From: Symmachiella dynata
GTDB lineage: Bacteria; Planctomycetota; Planctomycetia; Planctomycetales; Planctomycetaceae
Direction of reading: 5' to 3'
Assembly: GCF_007747995.1 (NCBI RefSeq)
Contig: NZ_CP036276.1
Location: 5,384,001 to 5,448,000, forward strand
Length of the DNA stretch: 64,000 bases
Shown here: positions 44,546 to 53,923 of the stretch, one piece after another
Position numbering within the stretch: position 1 is the stretch's first letter
Layout: the number at the start of each line of letters is the position of its first letter
Notes under the pieces: generated by a model
The model's database searches: none
Told to the model about the DNA's origin: nothing
The model's input: the letters and a program-made list of their open reading frames with translations, nothing else
Position numbers and translations under genes: made by a program

Positions 44546-46384
44546 GTGAGCCGATTCACACTATTCACGCGGACCGCAGCAGTCTGTTTGGCGGCAGGCT
44601 TGTGTGTCGACGCGGCGCAGGCCTTGGAAATCGAAGAGGTGCAATGGGGTTTCGACGGACAGGTTTTGCAGAATCGTTTCAATCTGTTGTCGGTCTTGGT
44701 TTCAAATCCCTCAGCCGAAGCCTTTGACGGCGGGATGTCCCTGGAGAAATCGCAGTTCAGCGGCAGCGGTTCGGTCGGCGTCGTACTGCGGCAACCGGTG
44801 TTTCTCTCGCCGTTTGCCAAAAAGTGGGTCCAATTCCATCCCTTTATTGATTACGGTTTCTCCGAGTGGAAACTGGAGTGGGGTGAAGGCAGGGATCCGC
44901 GGCGTTGGGGGCGTTCCAAAGAGGAACGGTACGATGTCAACAAACCGCGTCTCGGCCCGGCCGCTTATGTGATCCTCAATGCACCGGATGAATTATTGCA
45001 CCGCGGCAAAGGGACCGGGCTGAAGGGGATGGACGAAAACCTGTTTCCGCCGATCGTCACCGCCACGGATGGGCTGAAAGGAATTGTGCTCGATCACAGT
45101 CCCCGCTGGCAACGACCGCGACGCACAGCATTTTTAGATTGGCTGCACCGTGGCGGTGAATTGCATCTCCTAAAAATGGACGACGGCACATATCCTCAGT
45201 TTCCCGCTCCGTTGGCCGACCTCAACGCGCCGCTGCCGGTACAAAATCTCGGCCAAGGACACATTTATCGGCATGATCGCACGCGCGCGGAAATGACGGC
45301 GGAATTCGTCAAGCAAAGCATCACTCATCGCGGCGAAAAGCCTCGCGATGGGGACCAGAAGATCGAAGTCCAATATGGCGTACAGACGAACAATCTGAAT
45401 GACGCTTATGATTCACAATTTGATTCAAGCATGTTGCAAACCCTGAAGGCGATGACTCATCCCGATCATAATTGGGCGGTGATTTATTTGATGTCGTTCG
45501 CTTACCTTTTGTTGATCTTTCCGGGTGGATATTTACTTGGGCGACGACGAATCGATTATCGGATCATGATCGCTGCGTTATTGGGAACGATCACACTCTT
45601 CAGCGTGGGCTTCTCCATCGTGGGTGCCCGGGGTTACAACGAAGCCACGGCGGTCAACACCGTAGCCATCGCCCGCCCCTTACCCGGCGGTTTTTATGAC
45701 ATCGCCGCGTGGTCCAATGCATTCGTGACTCGGGGAGACGATTACTTGATCGTGCATCCGGGCCAGGGTCGGTTGTATTCCACATGCCAATCGCATGAGG
45801 GCGTGGCGGGGTTTGTGAATGAAGATCCCGCTGAGCGATTTTTCGCCGTCGACATTCCCCCCTACTCGTCCCGGACGTTTGCCCATCGCACCAAAGCCGC
45901 GGGCCAACCGCTCGACGTTCAAGTCGACTCGTTCGTCGGGGGAAATCTGTTGGAGTCCTTCACGGTCACCCTTGGTCCCGAATTGCAAAAGTCCCTGGAG
46001 CAAGGTTATGTCGTGTACGGAAACATGATCTATCGCCTGCGAGGCGAAAAAGGCCGGCTGACCGCAGACCGCCGCGGTCAGAAAATCAATGCATTCGTCA
46101 ATACGGTTTTTCAACCCGGTTACGGAATGAACGCCGCTCCATTCAGTCCGCTAAATAACAAAGATGAAATCGATATCGAGGAAAGTTACCAGTATACGTT
46201 CCAGCAGTTGATCACACGCAGCTTCGATTTCACTCAAACAAAACAGGTGCCTAAATTCCAACTACCGACCGATCGCGCGCGACTCCTGCTGATCACGACG
46301 CTTCCGACGGAGTTCCAAATGTCCAGCGAAGTCCTCGGCGAACAAAACGGCCGCGTGCTGTATTGCTTTGATGTGTTTAAATAA
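44546..46384 (+). CDS. Membrane protein with exported domains, array-specific
   Basis: 612 aa from the GTG at 44546, with GAGGT about 8 nt upstream. It has a signal sequence (about 5-26). Exported parts lie at about 27-300 and 370-612, around two membrane segments (about 310-330 and 338-360). A RRTAFLDWLHRGGELHLLKM section near 190-210 resembles the amidotransferase-like stretch of the protein at 36985. No catalytic site was recognised. It lies between the two ABC-2 modules and is probably an auxiliary component of the transport system. Confidence 0.77.
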   Translation: MSRFTLFTRTAAVCLAAGLCVDAAQALEIEEVQWGFDGQVLQNRFNLLSVLVSNPSAEAFDGGMSLEKSQFSGSGSVGVVLRQPVFLSPFAKKWVQFHPFIDYGFSEWKLEWGEGRDPRRWGRSKEERYDVNKPRLGPAAYVILNAPDELLHRGKGTGLKGMDENLFPPIVTATDGLKGIVLDHSPRWQRPRRTAFLDWLHRGGELHLLKMDDGTYPQFPAPLADLNAPLPVQNLGQGHIYRHDRTRAEMTAEFVKQSITHRGEKPRDGDQKIEVQYGVQTNNLNDAYDSQFDSSMLQTLKAMTHPDHNWAVIYLMSFAYLLLIFPGGYLLGRRRIDYRIMIAALLGTITLFSVGFSIVGARGYNEATAVNTVAIARPLPGGFYDIAAWSNAFVTRGDDYLIVHPGQGRLYSTCQSHEGVAGFVNEDPAERFFAVDIPPYSSRTFAHRTKAAGQPLDVQVDSFVGGNLLESFTVTLGPELQKSLEQGYVVYGNMIYRLRGEKGRLTADRRGQKINAFVNTVFQPGYGMNAAPFSPLNNKDEIDIEESYQYTFQQLITRSFDFTQTKQVPKFQLPTDRARLLLITTLPTEFQMSSEVLGEQNGRVLYCFDVFK

Positions 46385-46453
46385 CCTCCCATTGATTTCC
46401 CTTTTGAAACTTCTGGCGCGGCCAGGGGACCTCCCGATTGGAAAGTTAACGCC

Positions 46454-47413
46454 ATGGCTGACATCTTCGAAACCACGCCGGTACTGGATGTGCAACGGTT
46501 GAGTTACTCCTTCAAGAACCACCGCGCGCTGGTGAATGTCAATTTCCAAGTCCAACCGCAATCCTTGCATGGATTTGTCGGTCCCAACGGCGCGGGCAAA
46601 ACAACGACATTGAAAATCATTTGCACGTTATTGAAACCACAAACAGGACGCGTGAATGTCTTCGGCATGGATGTTGTCAACGATGTCAAAGAGGTCCGTC
46701 GCCGGATTGGGTTTATGCCGGATCACTTTAGCATGTACCGGCAAATGACGGTTTTTGAATATCTCGACTTCTTTGGCGCCGCCTACGGGTTGGACCAAAA
46801 AGAACGGGACCGGATTATCGCCGATGTTCTGGCGCTGACCGACATGGACGGTCGCAAGGACAGCCTGATCAACGGACTCTCCCGCGGCATGCAGCAACGG
46901 GTGAGCTTGGCCCGCGTACTGGTCAATGATCCCGATCTGTTGTTGCTTGATGAACCCGCCTCGGGACTTGATCCGCGGGCACGGATCGAATTGATGGAAA
47001 TCCTGCAGGAACTGCGGCGGATGGGAAAAACGATTTTCATCAGCTCACATATTTTGAGCGAGTTGGCCGAACTGTGCGACAGTGTGACGATTATCGATCG
47101 CGGCTTGGTGAAATACTCCGGAGATATGGATGGGCTGTTGATTGACGCCGCTGCGCATCCCACCTATGTGGTTACCTTGCGAGAACGCATGGACGCGGGT
47201 GAACAACTTCAGTCGTTACCGGGAGTATTGTCCGCCACGGCCGTGGAAGGCAAGCCGGCATGGTCGGTCAGTTTTGACCGGGAGCTGACCGACACCAATA
47301 CGCTGTTGCGCGGTGTGTTGGATTTAGGGTTACCGCTCGCGTCGTTTAGCGAAGACCGCAAACATTTAAACCAAGCTTTCATGGATCTCACCGAACAAGG
47401 AGTGCGAACATGA
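46454..47413 (+). CDS. ABC-2 type transporter ATPase
   Basis: 319 aa; GGAAAG lies about 9 nt upstream of the ATG. Walker A GPNGAGKT is at 43-50, the signature LSRGMQQR near 143-150, Walker B LLLLDEPASGLDP near 163-175 and H-loop SSH near 198. It is a paralogue of the ATPase at 39214 with the same C-terminal extension. It overlaps the next permease gene by 4 nt (ATGA) and serves three permease paralogues (47410, 49038, 50670). Confidence 0.93.
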   Translation: MADIFETTPVLDVQRLSYSFKNHRALVNVNFQVQPQSLHGFVGPNGAGKTTTLKIICTLLKPQTGRVNVFGMDVVNDVKEVRRRIGFMPDHFSMYRQMTVFEYLDFFGAAYGLDQKERDRIIADVLALTDMDGRKDSLINGLSRGMQQRVSLARVLVNDPDLLLLDEPASGLDPRARIELMEILQELRRMGKTIFISSHILSELAELCDSVTIIDRGLVKYSGDMDGLLIDAAAHPTYVVTLRERMDAGEQLQSLPGVLSATAVEGKPAWSVSFDRELTDTNTLLRGVLDLGLPLASFSEDRKHLNQAFMDLTEQGVRT

Positions 47414-48978
47414 TTCGCGGGACCATGGCGATGATGGACCGCGCCTTGCGCGTCGATTCGCGGTCACTCCGCGCGCATCTCATCCGCTTTTTGTTCGTGG
47501 GCATGATCGTGTGGTGTCTGATGCTGTCCGAGATGCAGGCCTGGGGCACCTCTGCGCCGGGTCTGGATTTCCTGATACCGATGCTGATGATCACGTTGCT
47601 GTTGATCACGCTCGGGGGAGTCAGCTTGTTTGCGACGGCGATCACTGAAGAAAAAGAAGAAATGACGCTCGGCCTACTGCGGATGGCGGGTGTGGGACCG
47701 GCGTCGTTGTTGTTGGGCAAAGGGGTCACTCGAATTGTGATCGCCCTGCTGATCCTGGCCGCACAATTCCCCTTCATGCTATTGGCGATCACATTGGGGG
47801 GCGTGTTGATTCATCAGGTTTGGGCCGCCTACCTAGCGATCTGTGCGTATCTGTTAATGATCGGAAACGCTGGATTGTTGATGTCTGTGATCTGCCGGAC
47901 ATCGCGCTTGGCTAGTTTTTCCATGACGATGCTCCTGCTGGTATTTTTCTTTGGACCATGGGTGTTAGGTGCAATCCTCTCGGCAGCGATCAACGCCGGC
48001 ACCGTTGCTCCCGAGGGTGTGTTTGCCGTGAATGCCGACGCCCTGTTGCTCAAAGTCGGTGAGGCCAACATCTTTCAGCGGATCACTGTGATTCTCCACA
48101 GCAGTTTCAACGAGTCGTTAATCAGTTTTCAGGTCGTCTTCCACACAATTGCGGCGTTAGTCTTGTTTGTGCTGGCGTGGCTGTTGTTTGATGTCTTTAA
48201 CCGCGAGGAACGCGCAGCGGCAGCCGAACGCCCGCTGTTCGGGCGTCGCGTGGGGAAAACACGGTGGATCGCCGTTCCGCGAACGTGGCGAAACGCGCTA
48301 TTGTGGAAAGACTTTTTCTATGCCACCGGCGGCTGGCAGATGATGGTCGTCAAAATTTTCCTCTACGGCGCGATGATCGTTGCCTTTACGATATTTCTGG
48401 AGGTGACAGACATAGCTCCATCGTTCACTCTATCGGCTGAAACCTTGGGAAATTCGGCGATTTGGGTCTCGATGTTGATGCTGTTCGCGGAGTTATGCTT
48501 CTACTGCTCGCGGATATTTCGTGACGAAATCCGCAACCGCACGTTGTCGGGTCTCGTCACGCTGCCGATTTCAATTCCTGCAATCGTCTATTCCAAATGG
48601 GCCGGCTGCCTGCTAGCGACGTTGCCGGCGGTCGGCTATTTCTTCGCGGGGGTCGTTCTGTATCCCGACGATTTTTTTGACTTCATCGACGCCTCTGAGG
48701 CACTTTGGTTGTTTTATACCATCCTGCAATTCGTGGTCGGCTTCCACTTGTGCACGCTGTTCTCGATGTTCATCAAGTACGGCGGTGTAGCCCTGGCGAT
48801 CGCATTGGTTTTCGTGGGCAATGTGTTGTTGATTTTCACGATCGGAGCACTGACCTCCGGGTTTAGGGGGGGGGAGGGGGACGAATTCGCCATCCTGGGG
48901 TGTATGGGAAGTATGGTCGTAACCGTCATTTTGCATCTGGCTGTGATCTTTCGCATGCAGGTCATGGCCACGCGTTGA
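47410..48978 (+). CDS. ABC-2 type permease, first of three tandem paralogues
   Basis: 522 aa. Membrane segments are grouped in two halves. The entry motif AITEEKEEMTLGLLRMAGVGPASLLLGKGVTR (near 78-109) is shared, with small changes, by the next two proteins. An NREERAAAAERPLFGRR cytosolic linker splits the halves. It overlaps the ATPase gene (ATGA), so ATPase and permease are made together. Confidence 0.88.
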   Translation: MIRGTMAMMDRALRVDSRSLRAHLIRFLFVGMIVWCLMLSEMQAWGTSAPGLDFLIPMLMITLLLITLGGVSLFATAITEEKEEMTLGLLRMAGVGPASLLLGKGVTRIVIALLILAAQFPFMLLAITLGGVLIHQVWAAYLAICAYLLMIGNAGLLMSVICRTSRLASFSMTMLLLVFFFGPWVLGAILSAAINAGTVAPEGVFAVNADALLLKVGEANIFQRITVILHSSFNESLISFQVVFHTIAALVLFVLAWLLFDVFNREERAAAAERPLFGRRVGKTRWIAVPRTWRNALLWKDFFYATGGWQMMVVKIFLYGAMIVAFTIFLEVTDIAPSFTLSAETLGNSAIWVSMLMLFAELCFYCSRIFRDEIRNRTLSGLVTLPISIPAIVYSKWAGCLLATLPAVGYFFAGVVLYPDDFFDFIDASEALWLFYTILQFVVGFHLCTLFSMFIKYGGVALAIALVFVGNVLLIFTIGALTSGFRGGEGDEFAILGCMGSMVVTVILHLAVIFRMQVMATR

Positions 48979-49037
48979 TTCATAGCGATACCTTAAACAT
49001 TTCAATCGATAACAATCTCAAACAAAGGTAAGCCGAC

Positions 49038-50636
49038 TTGCAGGGAACACTCGCACTATTGACTCGTGCCTTGCGATACGACATGCGAAACGCACGCACG
49101 CATCTCCTGCGCGCGGCGTTCATCATTCCGGTGATCTTATTTATTTACTTGGCTGCAACAGTGGGAAGCTCAATTGGGGCGCCGGGCCTGTTTTTCTTTA
49201 AGCCGCTGACCTATCTGAATTTCGTATTGATCTCCCTGGCCGGCATCAGCCTGTTTTCGTCGGCCATCACTGAAGAAAAAGAGGAGATGACACTCGGCTT
49301 ATTACGCATGGCCGGCATCAGTCCGCTGGCGTTACTCCTGGGAAAAGGGACATCCCGACTTTTCACAGCCGTGTTGATCCTCTCGGTGCAGTTTCCGTTC
49401 ACATTGTTGGCCGTCACACTCGGGGGCATCACCCGCAACCAAGTGTTCGCCACCTACATCGCTTTATTGGCGTATATACTGCTAATCGCCAATCTCGGCC
49501 TATTCAGTTCGGTCTTCTGCAGCCGGTCGAGCCGTGCCGCTTTGCTAACGACCATTTGCCTCGCATTGATGTTCTTTGGCCCCTTCCTATTGGATGCGCT
49601 GTGGAACGTTGTGCTCGCGATTGATGTGCTTCCTGACGATTCGTCACTTCCCTCTACCGTCGATACTATCTTTCTATGGCTGACTGAAATCTCCGTATGG
49701 AATCGGCTGGGCACGATTTCCCGGTCTGGTTTCAATGATTCCCCTTTCAGCACACAGGTCATTGTTGATTGCTTGGCAGCGGCCTTGTTGTTTTTGGCCT
49801 CCTGGGTCTCTTTCGACTGGTTCAACCGCGAGGAAATCTCGGCCGCCCCTCCGCGCGGACTACTCCCACGTTTCTCGCGCAAACCGGGAGGAAAACGGAC
49901 CGGCATGCCCCGTCCCTGGAAACACCCGCTGGCCTGGAAGGACTATCACTTCATCGCCGGGGGACGACGGTTGGCGATCGCGAAATTCATTGCCTATCTT
50001 GCGATTTGCGGGATGATCACCGGTTTTGCCGCCATCACGGCTCCCAACCCGAGTTTTGAACGCGAGGAAATCGCGGGGTTGTTGATCTTCGTCTCATTGT
50101 TCGGCATCTGTCTAGAAACCAGCCTGATGGCGTCGCGCGTGTTTCACGATGAAACGAAATGGCACACGCTTTCGAATTTGGTCATGCTGCCCATTTCTAT
50201 CCCCCGGATGGCGTACGAGAAAATCGCCGGCTGCCTGTGGGGATTGTTCCCAGCGGCGACTCTGTTCTTTGCCGGAGCAGTCTGTGCGCCCGAAAATTTC
50301 GGCTCGGCACTCGCCGAAATCATCACGCAACCCTGGCATTGGGTCTGGATAGCCCAATTGATCATGTTCTGGCATCTCATCGCCTGGGGTTCATTGCAGA
50401 TCAAATGGGGGGCACTGCCGCTGGCAATTGCTATCGTGCTGTTCGGAGACTTCATCACTCAAGTCGTGATCATGACCGTAATTTTTCTCATTAACTCTCC
50501 ATCGCGTAACGCATTCGCCAATGGCGAATTAATAGAATACCTACTCCCGGTGGCATTGACTGCCGGACAACTGCTGATCACCGCACTGCTGCATGTGGGG
50601 ATCGGCACGCAACTCAAAAAACAAGCCGCCGCTTAA
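49038..50636 (+). CDS. ABC-2 type permease, second of three tandem paralogues
   Basis: 532 aa from the TTG at 49038, with AAAGGT about 8 nt upstream, which aligns the N-terminus (QGTLALLTRALRYDMR) with those of both neighbours. It carries AITEEKEEMTLGLLRMAGISPLALLLGKGTSR near 76-107, and the halves are split by NREEISAAPPRG. The N-terminal half resembles the product of 47410 most closely by eye. Confidence 0.88.
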   Translation: MQGTLALLTRALRYDMRNARTHLLRAAFIIPVILFIYLAATVGSSIGAPGLFFFKPLTYLNFVLISLAGISLFSSAITEEKEEMTLGLLRMAGISPLALLLGKGTSRLFTAVLILSVQFPFTLLAVTLGGITRNQVFATYIALLAYILLIANLGLFSSVFCSRSSRAALLTTICLALMFFGPFLLDALWNVVLAIDVLPDDSSLPSTVDTIFLWLTEISVWNRLGTISRSGFNDSPFSTQVIVDCLAAALLFLASWVSFDWFNREEISAAPPRGLLPRFSRKPGGKRTGMPRPWKHPLAWKDYHFIAGGRRLAIAKFIAYLAICGMITGFAAITAPNPSFEREEIAGLLIFVSLFGICLETSLMASRVFHDETKWHTLSNLVMLPISIPRMAYEKIAGCLWGLFPAATLFFAGAVCAPENFGSALAEIITQPWHWVWIAQLIMFWHLIAWGSLQIKWGALPLAIAIVLFGDFITQVVIMTVIFLINSPSRNAFANGELIEYLLPVALTAGQLLITALLHVGIGTQLKKQAAA

Positions 50637-50669
50637 TTCGCTCTTCCTCCCATTCCATCGTCATCGATC

Positions 50670-52244
50670 ATGCTTCGACCGACCTTCGCCTTAATGAATC
50701 GTTCGCTCCGCCTGGATGTCCGGCGACGGCGGTTTCATCTCTTGCGGTTGATCGTCGTCAGTGTGCTGTTTGTCTTGCTGTTGATGGCACAAGGTCGCAG
50801 TTGGTCGTTAGCCGCTCCAGGGCTTTCATTTTTTCGCACGATCGCCTGGCTGAATATCTCCTTAATCGCAATCTCCGGCATCGGTTTTTTTGCCTCGGCC
50901 ATCACCGAAGAAAAGGAGGAGATGACCTTAGAGCTCTTCATGATCGCCGGCATCGGTCCGCTGGCGATTATGATCGGCAAAGGGGTCAATCGGCTGACCG
51001 CTGCGCTGTCGGTGTTGGTCGTGCAGATTCCGTTTACGATGATTGCCGTCACGTTGGGCGGCGTGAAGGCGCGGCAAATTTTGGCCGCCTATGTCGCGTT
51101 GGCGGCCTTTTTGTTTCTCGTGGCCAATATCGGATTGTTCTATTCCGTCCTCTGCCGCCGCACCGGACACGCCATGGCTTACACCGTGATCACGATCGGC
51201 TTGTTGCTCAACGGCCCGGCATTGATCGGCAAATTCATGACCGCGCTGATCGCCCGTGGCTTTCTGACCAGCGGCGGAACGATCGCGCAATCCGCTACCA
51301 CTCTGTCGCAAGTTTTGCACGACGCGTCGATCACCACGCGCATGGATGCCATTCTGCAGACCGCGTTTAATAGTCCAGCGATCGGCTTTCAGGTTCAGAG
51401 TAACTTAGCTGCCGGAGTTGGGCTGTTTGTCACCGCGTGGCTGCTGTTCAATTGGTTCAACGCCGGCGTCTCCCACTCCGCGCCGTCGCGGGGCTGGGTG
51501 TCGCGTCCGGACCGCCTGCTACGGTTTCTCGCCCCCGCCCGCCCCTGGAAAAATGCCTTGGCTTGGAAGGACTTTCACTTCCTCACCGGCGGCAAGATGC
51601 TGATTCTCGTCCGACTGCTGTTGATTCCGCTACTCACGCTGGGGGTTTATTTTTCGCAGTTGGTCGCGAATACCTGGGGGAATTGGTGGGATCTCAATAT
51701 GCAGAATCTCGTGGGCGTTTCGCTGGTCGTATTGGCCGCCGAACTTCTCGTGCAATCCTCGCGAATATTTCACGAAGAAGTCAAATGGAAAACATTGGGG
51801 AACATCGCCCTGTTACCACAACCCATCGGAGCATCGGCCCGTGATAAGCTACGTGGCTGCCTGCTCGGCTGTATCCCCGCCATCCTTTGGCTGAGCATCG
51901 GAATCGCGGGATCTCACTACGAGATTCTGCGGAATCTCTACGGTTTGTCCGAAGGAATGTGGTTCGTCTGTGGTCTGGCGGAATTCGTTTTGTTTCTGCA
52001 CATCACAGCGTACCTGTCGTTGGTCGTGCGCTGGGGCGCATTGCCGTTGGCCGTGGTCGTATTCGCCACCTATGTCGCCCTCAGCATGTCCTGCTTGGCA
52101 GCCATGCTCGCGGGACTGCTGATCAATGGCTCGGAAACCGGATCGGCGGCGATGGCGGCGTATAATGCGATCGCAGCAACCATCGTGTCAGGTCTGCTGT
52201 ATGCTGCCATCGGTCGCCGGCTAGAAACCGCCCAGGGGCTTTAA
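50670..52244 (+). CDS. ABC-2 type permease, third of three tandem paralogues
   Basis: 524 aa. It begins PTFALMNRSLRLDVRRRRFHLLR, matching the two upstream paralogues, with AITEEKEEMTLELFMIAGIGPLAIMIGKGVNR at the same position; this is the most diverged copy of the motif. It is the last gene of the array. A 9-bp hairpin lies 31 nt after its stop (52275-52298). Confidence 0.88.
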   Translation: MLRPTFALMNRSLRLDVRRRRFHLLRLIVVSVLFVLLLMAQGRSWSLAAPGLSFFRTIAWLNISLIAISGIGFFASAITEEKEEMTLELFMIAGIGPLAIMIGKGVNRLTAALSVLVVQIPFTMIAVTLGGVKARQILAAYVALAAFLFLVANIGLFYSVLCRRTGHAMAYTVITIGLLLNGPALIGKFMTALIARGFLTSGGTIAQSATTLSQVLHDASITTRMDAILQTAFNSPAIGFQVQSNLAAGVGLFVTAWLLFNWFNAGVSHSAPSRGWVSRPDRLLRFLAPARPWKNALAWKDFHFLTGGKMLILVRLLLIPLLTLGVYFSQLVANTWGNWWDLNMQNLVGVSLVVLAAELLVQSSRIFHEEVKWKTLGNIALLPQPIGASARDKLRGCLLGCIPAILWLSIGIAGSHYEILRNLYGLSEGMWFVCGLAEFVLFLHITAYLSLVVRWGALPLAVVVFATYVALSMSCLAAMLAGLLINGSETGSAAMAAYNAIAATIVSGLLYAAIGRRLETAQGL

Positions 52245-52274
52245 GCATGCCCTACGATTACTGACCTCAACAAC

Positions 52275-52298
52275 AATCCGGTCCTACAAGACCGGATT
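52275..52298. terminator. Hairpin between convergent genes
   Basis: AATCCGGTC-CTACAA-GACCGGATT is a perfect 9-bp stem with a 6-nt loop. The right arm also encodes the last residues (NPVL) and the loop the stop codon of the minus-strand gene at 52284. There is no T tract on either side, so its role as a two-way terminator is inferred from position. Confidence 0.38.
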
Positions 52299-52961
52299 CG
52301 CGGCGTTTGCCGGAGGAGCTGTAAACGAGTTTTGCGCGCCTTCGTTGGTGATGGTCAAACTAAACGTTTGCTCTGCCTGTTTGCCGAGCATTTGTCCGAA
52401 TTGTTCCAACGCCTTTTGGGGATCGATGCCATAAGCCTGTTGGAACTTCTGCGCCATTTCGGACGCATGCAACTCGCTCGACTTCGTGGCCAGCTTGCGG
52501 AACACATCGCTCAGTTCCGGATTGTTCTTCAAGGCCGATTCAATAAACAGTTTGTCCGGATGGTCGTTGCTGACACGAATCTCGCCATTCGCATCCGCTT
52601 GTAGGCTCACACCGGAGCGCAGATCAAGCCCCTGTGCCGACATCAACTGCTTAAAGCCCGCTTCGAATTGGGACTGCAACTGTTCCGTCTCAGAACGCAG
52701 GCCTGCCAAGTTTTGCAGTGCAGCCAACCCGCTTTGCGCACCGGCACCTCCCATTTGCAGAAGTTGATTTAACGCTTGCATCGGGTTGGTCTTATCCGTC
52801 GGGTCGGCCTCTTTCTTGTTCGTCGTCGACTGAGCGAGGAATTTCTCCAAAGTCGCTCCAAAGGCGGTCGGGTTCCCCGTAGCGGCCTGCCCGAGCGAAT
52901 TCGCACCGAACGGTGAAATTCCAGGAAGCGATGGGCTTTGTAAGTTGACTGCAGCCGCCAT
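52284..52961 (-). CDS. Hypothetical Gln/Ala/Leu-rich protein
   Basis: 225 aa from the ATG at 52961 (AGGA 5 nt upstream). It has no signal peptide or membrane segment. The composition is rich in Gln, Ala, Leu and Asn, with predicted helices (TLEKFLAQ, ALNQLLQMG, EQLQSQFEAGFKQLMSAQG, MAQKFQQAYGIDPQKALEQFGQML). No family was recognised; the composition is like that of secreted or flagellar hook-length-type proteins, but nothing in the context supports this. It is convergent with the permease array. Confidence 0.68.
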   Translation of the reverse strand: MAAAVNLQSPSLPGISPFGANSLGQAATGNPTAFGATLEKFLAQSTTNKKEADPTDKTNPMQALNQLLQMGGAGAQSGLAALQNLAGLRSETEQLQSQFEAGFKQLMSAQGLDLRSGVSLQADANGEIRVSNDHPDKLFIESALKNNPELSDVFRKLATKSSELHASEMAQKFQQAYGIDPQKALEQFGQMLGKQAEQTFSLTITNEGAQNSFTAPPANAANPVL

Positions 52962-53328
52962 CTTGTTCCTATCTCCAAACGTCACAATTCACGGACCCTC
53001 AGCGAAACGCCGAGTGCACCCTATTTTCTTCGACAGAGCCGGCGGAGTGCCTTGACCGTGTTCGAACGGGTTGTAGCTATTTTTCCAATTTGCTCGACCC
53101 GGCAAGCCTGGGCTGCCGCCAAACCTGTTCGCATGTATACGCACAAATACGATGTCTCCCTCCTACGACCAAACACACCCTGCGAGTCGAATTTGTGCCG
53201 CCGCGAACAGGTGGACAATCCCGCCGCCGCAATTGACATCGAGTCTCAATCCTTCTAGGCTTATGATTGATACCGATGCTGTCCGTCTTTCCCTTTGGCG
53301 TCTCTCTCTATTCCCAGGCAAATCGCGG
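52962..53328. other. Intergenic region before feoA
   Basis: 367 bp between divergent genes. An in-frame ATG at 53263 could extend the first FeoA by 22 residues. No Fur-type box or clear promoter was recognised. The rest has no visible feature. Confidence 0.5.
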
Positions 53329-53595
53329 ATGATTCCACTTCAGTTACTAAACGCCGGGGAAACCGCAGATATCGCCATGATCGGCGGGGAGACCTCGCTG
53401 GTCACTCGGCTGAACGAAATGGGATTTCGTGAAGGCGAGGTGGTCCACATGGTCCGTTCCGGAGAGCCGTGCATCGTGGCTGTCGGCAATCACCGATTGA
53501 CCTTTCGTGGCAATGAGACGGCGCACATTTTCGTCAACCTACTCAGCCATCCCCCCCACCCGTCGGCGACCGTGACCGGGGCAAGAGAAGATTGA
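53329..53595 (+). CDS. feoA: FeoA domain protein
   Basis: 88 aa from the ATG at 53329, which starts exactly at the FeoA domain (MIPLQLLNAGETADIAMIGGE). Longer in-frame starts (53152, 53263) would add residues not seen in the family. SH3-like FeoA core motifs are LVTRLNEMGFREGEVVHMVRSGEPCIV and HRLTFRGNETAHIFV. FeoA is a small cytosolic partner of FeoB in ferrous iron uptake. It is followed 7 nt later by a second feoA and then feoB. Confidence 0.88.
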   Translation: MIPLQLLNAGETADIAMIGGETSLVTRLNEMGFREGEVVHMVRSGEPCIVAVGNHRLTFRGNETAHIFVNLLSHPPHPSATVTGARED

Positions 53596-53602
53596 GTCAC
53601 GC

Positions 53603-53839
53603 ATGACCACACTCGATGGACTGAAACTGGGCGAGCGGGCGCGGATTGTTGAGGTTTCCGGCGATGACGGTATCGCGATTCGTCTCATGGAAATGGGGCT
53701 GATCGATGGTGAAGAAATCGAGCTTTTGGGCTTTGCGCCGCTCGGCGATCCCATCGAGTTTGAGTTGCGGGGTTACCGATTGTCACTCCGAAAAAACGAA
53801 GCCCGGCGGGTCACAATCGAACCGTTGCCTCAAGCCTAA
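53603..53839 (+). CDS. feoA: Second FeoA domain protein
   Basis: 78 aa. The FeoA fold is shown by GLKLGERARIVEVSGDDGIAIRLMEMGLIDGEEIELLGFAPLGDPIEFEL and RLSLRKNEARRVTIEP. It starts 7 nt after the first feoA and lies 84 nt before feoB. The two FeoA copies are quite different in sequence, so they may have separate roles on FeoB. Confidence 0.93.
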   Translation: MTTLDGLKLGERARIVEVSGDDGIAIRLMEMGLIDGEEIELLGFAPLGDPIEFELRGYRLSLRKNEARRVTIEPLPQA

Positions 53840-53923
53840 GCCTTCAGTCGACTCCGCTGCCCCTCCCTCCCCTGGTCTTGCTGGGGGTATCAATCGTGAA
53901 ATCATCGAAGAATTTGATAGATC

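Noticed and set aside
53152-53328. N-terminal extension of the first FeoA
   Set aside because: The FeoA domain begins at residue 1 of the 53329 start; the extra 59 residues are unlike the family.
52962-53328. Fur box before feoA
   Set aside because: The TATGATTGATA string near 53260 has only weak resemblance to the inverted Fur consensus.
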